The notes beneath the pieces were generated by a model, which was not told the DNA's origin, ran no database searches, and worked only from the letters and a program-made list of their open reading frames with translations. Both the position numbers and the translations under genes were made by a program. From Chitinophaga costaii (lineage in GTDB: Bacteria > Bacteroidota > Bacteroidia > Chitinophagales > Chitinophagaceae): a stretch of DNA of 64,000 bases. Within the stretch, counting starts at the first letter, position 1; each line of letters starts with the position of its first letter. The stretch is from positions 124,001 through 188,000 of the forward strand of contig NZ_FMAR01000008.1 in the NCBI RefSeq assembly GCF_900094705.1, in the 5' to 3' direction. Positions 53,170 through 62,801 of the stretch are shown piece after piece.

Positions 53170-53513
53170 ACCGGAACTCCTGTCGGACCTGTGAAGAACT
53201 TAAAGTTTTCCTTATTATCCGTAAACGAAGCGGTCTGGAATATCCAATCGGACTTGGTACTATAAGTATTCGAAACCAGTAAGGGCGTACCCCTCAGCGA
53301 CTGGCACGAAACGGCAGATGGCAGCATGGTAGGTATTCTGGACCGCAGCGCAGTGGGTGGCTGTTAAAATTTTCAATAATCATCGGCACAAACGGGCTAA
53401 ATTGCCATAAATTACTCATCCTTGTCTTAACCTATCAGCAGGCTTCTCATCATACCGCCAGCTTTCCCATGTGCTGTTGAATGTTTTAGATCGTTTTTAT
53501 AATAATATTTTAC
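53170..53513. other. Intergenic region, possible remnant
   Basis: A 62-codon minus-strand frame at 53139-53327 contains 'SDWIFQTASFTDNKENFKF', which looks like part of a secreted protein but has no upstream continuation. It overlaps the start of the DUF1905 gene and may be debris. The sensor kinase promoter should lie at the right end; no TAnnTTTG box was found. Confidence 0.4.
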
Positions 53514-56500
53514 ATGTTTTTCCCAAATAGATGGCATATATATTATCTATTTTACCTATTGCTGACGTACGCTGCTGGTATACGGGCGCAGGACGCCACG
53601 CCGCTGCATTTCAGGTCTATCACCATTAATGACGGTTTGTCACAGGGTTATGTTAGTTGCATTATGCAGGATAAACAGGGCTTTATGTGGTTTGCTACCG
53701 GCGATGGGCTGAATAAGTACGACGGTTACACCTTCACCGTATACCATCATAATCCGGACGATCCTACTTCCATTGCCAGCGATGACCTGACCTATGTTTT
53801 TGAAGATTCTCAACAAAGATTATGGATTGCCACCCGGAATAATGGGCTGGATTATTTTGATCGAAAAACCAATACTTTTCATCATTTCCGTAGCTCCGGA
53901 GAACATGGCATCTTATCGGACAAAGTAGGTGAAATCAGTGAAAGCAACACCGGTGCCTTATGGATTGGTACTTACCTGGGCGTAGACCGAATGGAAATAT
54001 TGCCGGTGCAACATGCTTCCCGAAATAGCGATTTCCTCTCGGAAAATACTATAACCTTTACGCATATACGTGCGGATAAAAATTTTGATGAGAAAAAGCC
54101 TGGCGATCCTGTTCGGGGCAGCTTTTTAACAGATAGCCGGGGGCATACTTATGTTGCTACGGCCAATAGGATATATGAGCTTGTATTTAATACAGATAAT
54201 ACCTATCGTTTCGTGAAGAAAACGGTACTGCCTGCGCGGCATAATAATTTTATTTCCGTTCTGATGGAAGATGCCGCCAGTCATAGCCTGTTAATGAATA
54301 GCGAATCTGCAGTAATGTTTCCAAATTACGATGTAAACCGCCCGCATACCTTATATGAATACAAAGATCATGTTGCCGGACATGTAGCGGTGATAGCTAA
54401 AAACCAGATGTTATGGATGGCAGAAAATCATGGTATTAAGCGCATTCATATACCCGATAATACCCAGGGTTATTATGAGCCGGCAGACTCTTCGCAAACA
54501 GATGCACTCCGCACAGCAACGTGTATGTTTTCTGATAGGCAGGGGCTGTTATGGATTGGTACCGGCGGATATGGGATATTAAAGTATGATCCCGAGAAAG
54601 AGCGTTTTCATCATATATTACCCAATACGAGACAATACCAACTAGTGGAGCTGCAACCGGGCATTATTGTAACGAATAACTTTGAAAAAATTACGCTGCA
54701 GGAAAATAAATCAGCGATGGAACAAGGTAATTGCGCTATTACATCGCTGCAACGGAAATTCCTGAATCATCATGTACTCAGGCTAACCAAGGATACTGCC
54801 AATACGTTATGGATACCCGATGGGAGAAATATTACCTCCTATAATCTTCTCACACAGGAAGAACACACCTATAAAGTGTGGAAACAAGCGCAATCTGGTC
54901 AGATCTTTCCATTGTACATAGACCGGCATAATACTTTTTGGTTTGGGAGGAAACAACAATTCTTCCACCTTACACTTCCAGGCAATCTGTCTACCATTAA
55001 TTACCCGTTAAAACAAAGTGATTTTGAGGAAGATTTTTTGCAGGCTATTTACGAAGACGGCGACACCTTGTGGTTAGGTACTATACATGGCCTTTTTCGT
55101 TATAGTATTTCCAGGAATAGCATTGAGAAATATTATTACTTTCAACCCAATGACAGTACTTCGCTCAGCAACAACTTCATTTACTGTATTTGTAATGATG
55201 TAAGCGATCCCCATCGGTATTTATGGATTGGCACCAAGGGCGGTGGGCTTAACCGGCTGGATAAATCGGCTGGTAAATTTGTTCGTTACAGCACCAAAAA
55301 CGGGCTTGCCAATAATGTGATTTATGGAATGCTGCCGGGCGATGACGGCAACCTTTGGTTAAGCACCAATAAAGGGCTGACAGCGTTTAATAACAGCACC
55401 AGCCAGTTCAGGAATTATGATGCAGACGATGGTTTGCAAAGCAATGAATTTAACCGGTATGCCTATTGCAAAACAAGTAATGGTTGGCTGGTATTCGGCG
55501 GCATGAACGGTATTAACTATTTTGATCCTAAAGAAATTAAACCTTTGGAGCCGCCGGATATTTCATTCACAGATTTCCGGCTATTTAACAAGCCTGTGAA
55601 TATAAAAGCGCCGGATGCTCCGTTAAATACAAACATCAATTATGCAGCAGAATTAAGGCTCAAATATAAACAAAACGTTATCACCTTCCAGTTTGCCGCG
55701 ATGGATTACCGCCGGGAGGGAAATATTGTGTACCGCTATAAAATGAATGGGTTTGACAAGGATTGGATATACGCCAGCACCGCCCACGAAGCCACCTATA
55801 CCAACCTGGATCCAGGGAAATACGACTTTATTGTACAGGCCAGTTTTGAGGGTTCATTGTGGAGCAATAAGAAAAAGTCCATATCCGTCATCATTTTAAC
55901 GCCCTGGTACAAGGCATGGTGGTTTTATTTGTTGGTTACTACCATCACGTGTACGGTTATTTATGCGATGTACAGGTACCGGTTATACCAATTAAAGCGT
56001 TTGGAAAAGTTGCGCAACCGTATTGCCAGGGATTTGCACGATGAAGTAGGATCGTCCATCAGCACCATTGCCATCTATTCTAAAATTATGCAGGAGCAGG
56101 TAAATAGTGTGGATTTCGATAATGAGCCGTTGATTCATAAGATAAATGACTTTGCTACAGAAATCATGGCGTCCATGAATGATATTGTCTGGAATATCAA
56201 TACAAAGAATGATGCGTTTGACCGTATCATTATTCGCATGCGGGAGCAGGCTTCTCAATTACTGGAGGCAAAAGGTTATACCGTACAATTCGATTTTGAC
56301 GAAGCGCTTGGGCGCATGAAGTTAAATATGGAACGCCGGCGGGAGTTTTATCTCCTTTACAAAGAAGCAATCAACAACATTGCCAAATATGCAGACGGGG
56401 AAAACGTATGGATATCCCTTCTCGTGCAAAATGGATTTATCTTACTTTCTATAAAAGACGACGGAAGGGGATTTGACAAAGAAAAATTACGTAATACTGG

Positions 56501-56612
56501 CAATGGGCTGGCTAATATGCAACATCGTGCAGAAACACTGCGGAGCGATTTGAGCCTGGATACGACGCCCGGTTGTGGTACCACTGTTACGTTGAAATTT
56601 CATGCAGGATAA
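53514..56612 (+). CDS. Two-component sensor histidine kinase with Reg_prop periplasmic propeller
   Basis: A 1,032-residue membrane kinase. A signal peptide (to about 25) leads a periplasmic beta-propeller made of Reg_prop repeats ('DGLSQGYVSCIMQDKQGFM', 'DGLNKYDGYTF', 'LWIGTKGGGLNRL' and others, about 30-680). A Y_Y_Y domain (about 720-790) and one membrane helix (about 800-820) follow. The cytoplasmic part has a HisKA_3 H-box with His842 in 'ARDLHDEVGSSIS' and a HATPase_c with 'IKDDGRGF'. There is no fused receiver or AraC domain, so it works with the NarL-type regulator next door. Confidence 0.94.
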   Translation: MFFPNRWHIYYLFYLLLTYAAGIRAQDATPLHFRSITINDGLSQGYVSCIMQDKQGFMWFATGDGLNKYDGYTFTVYHHNPDDPTSIASDDLTYVFEDSQQRLWIATRNNGLDYFDRKTNTFHHFRSSGEHGILSDKVGEISESNTGALWIGTYLGVDRMEILPVQHASRNSDFLSENTITFTHIRADKNFDEKKPGDPVRGSFLTDSRGHTYVATANRIYELVFNTDNTYRFVKKTVLPARHNNFISVLMEDAASHSLLMNSESAVMFPNYDVNRPHTLYEYKDHVAGHVAVIAKNQMLWMAENHGIKRIHIPDNTQGYYEPADSSQTDALRTATCMFSDRQGLLWIGTGGYGILKYDPEKERFHHILPNTRQYQLVELQPGIIVTNNFEKITLQENKSAMEQGNCAITSLQRKFLNHHVLRLTKDTANTLWIPDGRNITSYNLLTQEEHTYKVWKQAQSGQIFPLYIDRHNTFWFGRKQQFFHLTLPGNLSTINYPLKQSDFEEDFLQAIYEDGDTLWLGTIHGLFRYSISRNSIEKYYYFQPNDSTSLSNNFIYCICNDVSDPHRYLWIGTKGGGLNRLDKSAGKFVRYSTKNGLANNVIYGMLPGDDGNLWLSTNKGLTAFNNSTSQFRNYDADDGLQSNEFNRYAYCKTSNGWLVFGGMNGINYFDPKEIKPLEPPDISFTDFRLFNKPVNIKAPDAPLNTNINYAAELRLKYKQNVITFQFAAMDYRREGNIVYRYKMNGFDKDWIYASTAHEATYTNLDPGKYDFIVQASFEGSLWSNKKKSISVIILTPWYKAWWFYLLVTTITCTVIYAMYRYRLYQLKRLEKLRNRIARDLHDEVGSSISTIAIYSKIMQEQVNSVDFDNEPLIHKINDFATEIMASMNDIVWNINTKNDAFDRIIIRMREQASQLLEAKGYTVQFDFDEALGRMKLNMERRREFYLLYKEAINNIAKYADGENVWISLLVQNGFILLSIKDDGRGFDKEKLRNTGNGLANMQHRAETLRSDLSLDTTPGCGTTVTLKFHAG

Positions 56613-56634
56613 AATAGCCTGATTGGGCTATTGC
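56611..56634. promoter_or_regulatory. Inverted repeat copy 1, candidate response-regulator site
   Basis: AATAGCC-N6-GGCTATT (56613-56632) within a 24-base block that recurs at 57540-57563 with two differences. It lies between the kinase stop and the regulator gene, 83 bases before the latter. No U-tract follows, arguing against a terminator. Confidence 0.6.
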
Positions 56635-56716
56635 GTAAACCAGGCATCGGAGCTATATTTATATAGGTTTTATGGGGTTATGGTAGCAGCGTAGTTTTAG
56701 CATTCAAAAAATTAAG

Positions 56717-57352
56717 ATGATCAAAATCGCCATATTTGACGATCATAAACACCGGCGGGATGCGTTGAAGTTAATGATCAGCTTGAGGCAGGATATGGAA
56801 TGCATAGGCGACTATGAGCATTGCATTAAGCTGGTGGAATATTTGCGCAATAGCGTTCCGGATGTTGTTTTAATGGATATAAACATGCCCGGCATGGATG
56901 GTATTGAAGGCGTGAAGTTGCTGAAAAAACACTATCCCGCTACCCTTATCATTATGCAAACGATATTTGAGGACGAAGAGAAGATATTTAATGCCCTGCT
57001 GGCGGGCGCAGATGGTTATATTTTGAAAAACGCGCCGAATGATAAATTGATTGAAGGAATTATCGAAGTCGTTCATGGCGGAGCGCCGATGACACCATCC
57101 ATTGCAAAACAGGTATTGGGATATTTTAATAAAAGGCCGGATAAGGCTAACCAGGAAGTTTTTAATCTTTCTAACCGTGAAATGGATATCCTTCATTTGC
57201 TGGTGAAGGGGTACAGCCATAAAATGATCGCATCGGCATTGTTCATCGCTATTAATACGGTGAATAACCACATCAAAAGTATTTACCAGAAGCTGCATGT
57301 ACACAGCGTTTCTGAAGCGGTAGCCACCGCTATTCAAAAGAAGATTGTATAA
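56717..57352 (+). CDS. NarL/LuxR-family response regulator
   Basis: 211 residues: a receiver domain with the acidic pocket ('IAIFDDH'), phospho-acceptor Asp54 in 'VLMDINMPGMDG', Thr/Ser switch region and Lys in 'GYILKNAP'; then a LuxR-type helix-turn-helix ('LSNREMDILHLLVKGYSHK', 'IAINTVNNHIKSIYQKL'). It is the partner of the kinase upstream, which is of the HisKA_3 class that pairs with NarL-type regulators. It presumably controls the susC operon downstream. Confidence 0.94.
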   Translation: MIKIAIFDDHKHRRDALKLMISLRQDMECIGDYEHCIKLVEYLRNSVPDVVLMDINMPGMDGIEGVKLLKKHYPATLIIMQTIFEDEEKIFNALLAGADGYILKNAPNDKLIEGIIEVVHGGAPMTPSIAKQVLGYFNKRPDKANQEVFNLSNREMDILHLLVKGYSHKMIASALFIAINTVNNHIKSIYQKLHVHSVSEAVATAIQKKIV

Positions 57353-57859
57353 AAACTATCCAGCAAATAAGTGCCATGGCTGCTACATCCTTAGCGAATC
57401 TGTGTTAATTAACATGCCATCAACCGTATGGCCGCCGTCTTTTCCATCTCCCTATACCTTTACCTTATATCAGGGTATATGCCGGATATTTACGGGCATC
57501 CGTTTGTTGCTGCCATCTCAGAAAAGTGGCGCAGATTTTAAAATAGCCTGTTTAGGCTATTGCTTTCGGCCTTATCTGGAATTAGTTTCGCCTTCATATT
57601 TACTAACAACCGTTGCAGGAAAGTCAGTGACATTTCCATCTGAAAAACGGGATATCAACGCCTTCATTCCACGTAGTTTTAGTACACCCTGTCATGGGAT
57701 TATTGTTCGGTGTAAGAAAACAGGAAGTAACTAAGTAACTCGTAAAATTATCAATCAAAATCAGCCTCTTCAGGGGCTTCGTTGCTATGGGCCGCCGCGG
57801 CTAATGGTCATTGCAACATCGTTCAGTTGAGCATAAAAACCAATTTCAAACTAACACTC
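57353..57859. other. Regulatory region before the susC operon
   Basis: About 500 bases with no credible gene; a 129-codon plus-strand frame at 57345-57734 has no family pattern. It contains the second inverted repeat at 57540-57563, with TTAGTTTCG about 20 bases after it as a possible weak -7 element. Confidence 0.5.
57540..57563. promoter_or_regulatory. Inverted repeat copy 2, candidate response-regulator site
   Basis: AATAGCCT-GTTT-AGGCTATT (57542-57561) is a perfect palindrome in the same 24-base block as at 56611-56634. It lies about 300 bases before the susC start. Confidence 0.6.
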
Positions 57860-60800
57860 ATGGAAAAAAGGGTTCTTGAGAAACGAATGCGTTGCATGTA
57901 TGTTTACTTTCTTGTTACAGGGCTTTTTTTCATCAGCCTGGCCGTTAACGCAAAAAATCCGGCTACTTCCGTAGATGGTGTGGCCAATGGGGAGTCGGAA
58001 CGCATAAAGATACTGACAGACTCCATCACAGGGAAAGTGACGGATGAACGCGGGCAGCCTATGCCATCTGTTACCGTCCGGTTAAAGCGGGCGGGTATTA
58101 TTACCTCCACCAAGGATAATGGCCAATATGCCCTGAATGCTGCGTCTTCGCGGGATACGCTTATATTTTCCTTTATAGGGTATCAGCAACGAGAGATACC
58201 CATAGGCGGCAGCCGGATCATAAATATTGCATTGGTCGCCGCACCCGGCAGCTTGAATGATGTTGTGGTAGTGGGATATGGTAGCCAGAAAAAAGCAACG
58301 CTTACTGGTGCCGTAGACGTGGTGAAAGGAAGTGACATTGTGAAAAGCCCCATGCCCAACGTGGCGAATTCATTGGAAGGCCGCTTACCCGGCGTTATCA
58401 TCAATAACCGTACAGGAGAACCGGGAAGGGACGATCCGAGTATCAGCATCCGGGGTAGAAGTACTACGGGTAATTCTTCCGCATTGGTTATCATCGATGG
58501 TGTAGAAAGGTCTGGACTTGGGCAAATTAATCCAGGCGATATAGAAAGCATCACCGTATTGAAAGACGCATCAGCAGCCATTTATGGCGCAAGGGCAGCC
58601 AACGGGGTGATCCTGGTTACCACCAAGCGCGGTAGCCTGAATAGTGCGCCTTCGGTGGATGTATCCTTCAATCAGGGATTCACCGGACCTACCCGCAGCC
58701 CTAAAATGGCCGATTCTTATACCTTTTTTAAGGCGTATAACGAAGTGGAAGAAGGGGAAGGACGGACGGCCCCCTATAGCCAGGAGGATCTTGAAAAATT
58801 TAAAACGAATGCCGATCCAGACCATGCCAACTTCGACTGGTATAAATTCCTTACCCGGCACGATGCACCCCAGCACCGGTCTGATATTGCCGTTTCCGGA
58901 GGCAATAATAACGTTACTTACCGCCTTTCATTTGGCGAAATCATGCAGGATGGCCAGTATAAATTTGGCTCTACCAAGATAAAACAATATAACCTGCGCT
59001 CTAATGTAGAAGTGAAAGTGGCCGAAAACTTTACGGTAGGAATGGACATAGCTGCGCGCTTTGATGATGATCATTACCCCTACAGAAGCATGAATGATAT
59101 TAATAGCCATATATTTCTATACCAACCTAATTGGCTTCCTTACTGGCCGGGTACTAATTATATGAAGCCCAACCGCGATAACGATGATATCATAAACCGT
59201 TTAGGAGATGCCAACGGATACCAAACTGTTAAAACAACCACCCTGCAATCTACCCTCAAGGCACAGTGGGATCTGCCATGGGTGAAGGGTCTTTCCATTA
59301 GTGGCAGTGGCAGTTACGATCCTAATGTAAAGTTTACCAAAACGTGGTACCTGCCGGATTATGTGTACAGCAAGAATACAGACGGTACCTATATAAAAAT
59401 CAGGACTGGTTCCGGTTCCAATAATCCCCAACTGACCGACAGAACGGATATCGGTTCTTTGTTCTATTTAACTTCCCGCATTAACTATACAGGTACCTTT
59501 GGCGAGCATCATATTGCTGCTATGGTGGCCTATGAACAACAAACCATCCGGAGCAATTATGATGTAGCATACCGGGGAGGATTTCCCTCCTCCTCCTTGC
59601 CGGAAATATTTGCAGGCAGCAGCGATAAGACCCAGCAAAGCAATGATGGCGCTGAAACACAAGGAGCCAGGAAGAACTATTTTGGAAGAATAACCTACGA
59701 CTTTGCCCGCAAATACCTGGCGGAAGTTACCGTGCGGCGGGACGGGTCGCCCAATTTTCCGGAGGATAAAAGATGGGGTACTTTCCCCAGTGTGTTGGCA
59801 GGTTGGGTATTATCCCAGGAAAATTTCCTGAAAGATTCCAAGGTCGTTAATTTCCTAAAAATAAGGGCATCTTACGGCGTGATGGGGAATGACCTTGTCA
59901 ACTCATTCCAATATCTGCAGAGCTATACCTACGGCAACAACTATGTAATAGGTGGTAATGATGTTACTGGCCTGGTGCAAACAGGCGTTCCCAACCCGAA
60001 CATAACCTGGGAAAGGGCTAAAACGGCCAACGCCGGTGTGGACGCCACTTTTTGGAATGGCATGCTGGGCGTTTCCTTCGACTATTTTAATACGCGCCGT
60101 TCTGATATATTAACCAAACGCTCCGCCATCGTACCGGGCTATACCGGCCTTAGTCTGCCTGACGAAAATGTGGGCATTGTAGATAATAAAGGTTTTGAAC
60201 TGGTGCTTACCCATACCAATAATGAGCATCTCTTTAAGTACAATATTTCCGGCAACGTATCTTTCGCCAGTAACAAGGTGATCTTCAGCGATGAACAACC
60301 GGCGGCGGAACCATACCAGCTTGCCACCGGCAGGCCTATTGGTGCAGAACTCTTTTATAAAGCCATCGGCATTTTCAAAGACCAAGCGGCTATTGATCAA
60401 TACCCACATTTTTTAGGTACCCAGCCTGGTGATATTAAATACCAGGATGTAAATAAAGATCAGGTAATTGATTCTAAAGACCAGATCAGGATAAACGAAA
60501 CAAATGTGCCGGAGATAACGTTTGGTCTCAATGCCAATTTCTCTTATAAATCTTTTGACCTGGCTATACTTTTCCAGGGCCAGGCCAATGCACAGCAGAA
60601 TTTTGGCGGCGGCTACGGGTATTTCCCGATCATGAGCTATACCTTTGGCAACTTTTTAGCGTGGAGGGCCAATGGACGCTGGGCGCCAGACCATACCGAT
60701 GCCACCATGCCGAGAGCGTCTTATGAGTTATTCAATAATAACACCGCCACCTCTACGCAATGGCTGGTAAATGCAGGTTTCCTGAAATTAAAAAATGTAG

Positions 60801-60994
60801 AAGTAGGCTATACCTTTCCACAAAGCTGGCTCCATAGCGCACACATTAAGAACCTGCGCCTATATGCCAGCGGTAGTAATCTCCTGATCCTTTCCGACCA
60901 TATGAAAAAGTTGGGCTTTGATCCTGAAACGTCAGATTTCTGGTATTATCCGCAACAACGGGTTTTCAATTTTGGCGCACGTATAACACTGTAA
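57860..60994 (+). CDS. SusC/RagA-family TonB-dependent outer membrane transporter
   Basis: From ATG 57860 the protein is 1,044 residues, full length for SusC. A signal segment ('CMYVYFLVTGLFFISLAVN') is followed by a CarboxypepD_reg-like domain ('ITGKVTDERGQPMPSVTVR', 'FIGYQQREI'), the 'LNDVVVVGYGSQKKATLTG' linker, and the plug ('LEGRLPGVIINNRTGEPGR', 'SISIRGRST', 'GVERSGLGQINPGDIESI'). The 22-strand barrel ends 'PQQRVFNFGARITL'. It imports a glycan-derived ligand with the SusD encoded next. An in-frame upstream codon at 57782 would give an implausible leader. Confidence 0.95.
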   Translation: MEKRVLEKRMRCMYVYFLVTGLFFISLAVNAKNPATSVDGVANGESERIKILTDSITGKVTDERGQPMPSVTVRLKRAGIITSTKDNGQYALNAASSRDTLIFSFIGYQQREIPIGGSRIINIALVAAPGSLNDVVVVGYGSQKKATLTGAVDVVKGSDIVKSPMPNVANSLEGRLPGVIINNRTGEPGRDDPSISIRGRSTTGNSSALVIIDGVERSGLGQINPGDIESITVLKDASAAIYGARAANGVILVTTKRGSLNSAPSVDVSFNQGFTGPTRSPKMADSYTFFKAYNEVEEGEGRTAPYSQEDLEKFKTNADPDHANFDWYKFLTRHDAPQHRSDIAVSGGNNNVTYRLSFGEIMQDGQYKFGSTKIKQYNLRSNVEVKVAENFTVGMDIAARFDDDHYPYRSMNDINSHIFLYQPNWLPYWPGTNYMKPNRDNDDIINRLGDANGYQTVKTTTLQSTLKAQWDLPWVKGLSISGSGSYDPNVKFTKTWYLPDYVYSKNTDGTYIKIRTGSGSNNPQLTDRTDIGSLFYLTSRINYTGTFGEHHIAAMVAYEQQTIRSNYDVAYRGGFPSSSLPEIFAGSSDKTQQSNDGAETQGARKNYFGRITYDFARKYLAEVTVRRDGSPNFPEDKRWGTFPSVLAGWVLSQENFLKDSKVVNFLKIRASYGVMGNDLVNSFQYLQSYTYGNNYVIGGNDVTGLVQTGVPNPNITWERAKTANAGVDATFWNGMLGVSFDYFNTRRSDILTKRSAIVPGYTGLSLPDENVGIVDNKGFELVLTHTNNEHLFKYNISGNVSFASNKVIFSDEQPAAEPYQLATGRPIGAELFYKAIGIFKDQAAIDQYPHFLGTQPGDIKYQDVNKDQVIDSKDQIRINETNVPEITFGLNANFSYKSFDLAILFQGQANAQQNFGGGYGYFPIMSYTFGNFLAWRANGRWAPDHTDATMPRASYELFNNNTATSTQWLVNAGFLKLKNVEVGYTFPQSWLHSAHIKNLRLYASGSNLLILSDHMKKLGFDPETSDFWYYPQQRVFNFGARITL

Positions 60995-61094
60995 ATAGTA
61001 GTAAAAAGATATCTACCATTCTGGAGGCAATTGGGCCGGCCAGGAATACTAGCCGGCTCATGGCTTCTTTGGTAAACCATAAATCATTAAACGG

Positions 61095-62723
61095 ATGAAA
61101 AAGATCATATACCTTATTGGGATTATCCTGCTATCGGTTTCCTGTAATAAGTTGGACCTCACGCCAACAGACAGGTTATCAGATGCCGCCACCTGGACAG
61201 ACCCATCTTTAATTCGCCTGTATGTAAATGCAACGTATGCCGCGGTAATGATGCATGGCTTTCAGCAAGACTTGCTGGCCGCGGCCGGGGACGAAGGATT
61301 TAATATTCATGATTATGGCAGCTTACAGCTTGTGCAGAAAGGTAATCTCACGGCAGATAATGTAAGTAGCATGTCTACAAAAATCAATTATTTCAACTTT
61401 GCCTATTCTTCGCTGCGGGACATCAATATCTTCTTTTCAAAAATTGATAAAGCCCCGGTAGATTCTTCCTTTAAAATTGGCACGAAGGGAGAAATGAAAT
61501 TTTTGAGAGCGTATCTATATGCTAATCTTATTTGGCGCTATGGCAGCGTTCCCCTTATTACCGGTGTATTTGAGCTGCACGACGATTTTTCGGTGTCTAT
61601 GGCCAGCTATGAGGATTGCCTGCAATTTATAGTACAGGAACTCGATGACGCTGCCCAACTATTGCCTGCCGATCAGCCGGATGCGCAGCAAGGAGAGGCT
61701 TCCGGCAATGCCTGCAAGGCGCTGAAGTCGAGGGTATTATTGTATGCAGCCAGTGAGTTAAATAATCCTTCTCATGACCAAACCAAATGGCAGGCCGCTG
61801 CAGATGCTGCCGCCGCGTTACTAAGTGCCGGGTACGAATTAAATTCCGACTATCAGCGTACTTTTTTAAGCGACAATAAAGAAATAATTTTTGCCCGTTA
61901 TTTCACTCAGGCCAACAATACCAATTTTAATCTCCTGCAGGGCAGAAACGGTTCCGGCGGATACGGTGCGGAAAATCCAAGCCAGAATTTGGTGAACGCC
62001 TATGAAATGGCCGCCACCGGTCAGTTGCCGTATACAGAGCAGCCGGATGGTACATTGACGGTGAATGCGGCTTCCGGTTACGATCCTAACAATCCTTATG
62101 CCGGCAGAGATCCAAGATTGGATGCTTCCATCCTGCATGACGGCTCTATATGGGCAGGCAGGGTTACAGAAACATTCCATGGAGGAGAGGATTCTCCGGA
62201 GACCTCCAATGGTTTTAACGCCTCCCTCACCTCCTATTATTATAAAAAATTTTTGGTGGAAAGCATACCGCCTTCTGGCTCCAATGTATTGCCTACCAAT
62301 CCATGGATTTTTTTCCGGTACGCCGAAATATTACTCAACTATGCGGAAGCGGAATTTGAATTGGGACATGAAGACGTGGCCCGCCAGTATATCAATATGG
62401 TAAGGGCACGACCCAGTGTGAATATGCCGCCTGTAACAGATGCCGGCGAAGCGCTTCGGAAAAGAATTCAAAACGAGCGGAGAGTGGAACTTGCATTTGA
62501 AGAACACCGTTTCTTCGATGTAAGACGCTGGAAAATTGCGGAAGAAACGGAAAACAAACCGTTGCTAGGCATGAATATCCAGCAAGCGCAGGATGGCACA
62601 AAAACGTATGCCATTACCAAAGTAATCGACAGAAAGTTCTATGACTGGCAATACCTCATGCCGTTCCCCCATGCGGAAATAGATAAAAGCCAGGGCTCGC
62701 TCACGCAGGTGACGGGATATTGA
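61095..62723 (+). CDS. SusD/RagB-family nutrient-binding lipoprotein
   Basis: A 542-residue lipoprotein with lipobox L-S-V-S-C (Cys17), then 'NKLDLTPTDRLSDAATWTD'. SusD core motifs follow: 'FLRAYLYANLIWRYGSVPL', 'PWIFFRYAEILLNYAEAEF' and 'RIQNERRVELAFEEHRFFD'. It would bind the glycan at the surface and close over the SusC barrel. The gap to susC is 100 bases and includes a short GCCGGC hairpin, which may tune the SusC:SusD ratio. Confidence 0.95.
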   Translation: MKKIIYLIGIILLSVSCNKLDLTPTDRLSDAATWTDPSLIRLYVNATYAAVMMHGFQQDLLAAAGDEGFNIHDYGSLQLVQKGNLTADNVSSMSTKINYFNFAYSSLRDINIFFSKIDKAPVDSSFKIGTKGEMKFLRAYLYANLIWRYGSVPLITGVFELHDDFSVSMASYEDCLQFIVQELDDAAQLLPADQPDAQQGEASGNACKALKSRVLLYAASELNNPSHDQTKWQAAADAAAALLSAGYELNSDYQRTFLSDNKEIIFARYFTQANNTNFNLLQGRNGSGGYGAENPSQNLVNAYEMAATGQLPYTEQPDGTLTVNAASGYDPNNPYAGRDPRLDASILHDGSIWAGRVTETFHGGEDSPETSNGFNASLTSYYYKKFLVESIPPSGSNVLPTNPWIFFRYAEILLNYAEAEFELGHEDVARQYINMVRARPSVNMPPVTDAGEALRKRIQNERRVELAFEEHRFFDVRRWKIAEETENKPLLGMNIQQAQDGTKTYAITKVIDRKFYDWQYLMPFPHAEIDKSQGSLTQVTGY

Positions 62724-62734
62724 CCCTACAGATG

Positions 62735-62763
62735 ACAGCAGCGGGTACTCCGCTGCTGTTTTA
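62735..62763 (+). terminator. Intrinsic terminator or attenuator after susD
   Basis: ACAGCAGCGG (62735-62744) and CCGCTGCTGT (62750-62759) form a 10-bp GC-rich stem followed by TTTT. It lies between susD and the glycosidase-like gene, so readthrough may be only partial. Confidence 0.75.
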
Positions 62764-62801
62764 AAAAGTTACTTTGTTTGTTTTGTACAAGAAACCAGCA
62801 T

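Noticed and set aside
56611-56634. Inverted repeat considered as terminator of the sensor kinase gene
   Set aside because: No U-tract follows and the same block occurs upstream of susC where no gene ends, favouring a binding site.
57345-57734. A 129-codon frame between the response regulator and susC
   Set aside because: It overlaps the regulator stop, contains the inverted repeat and matches no family; better explained as regulatory DNA.
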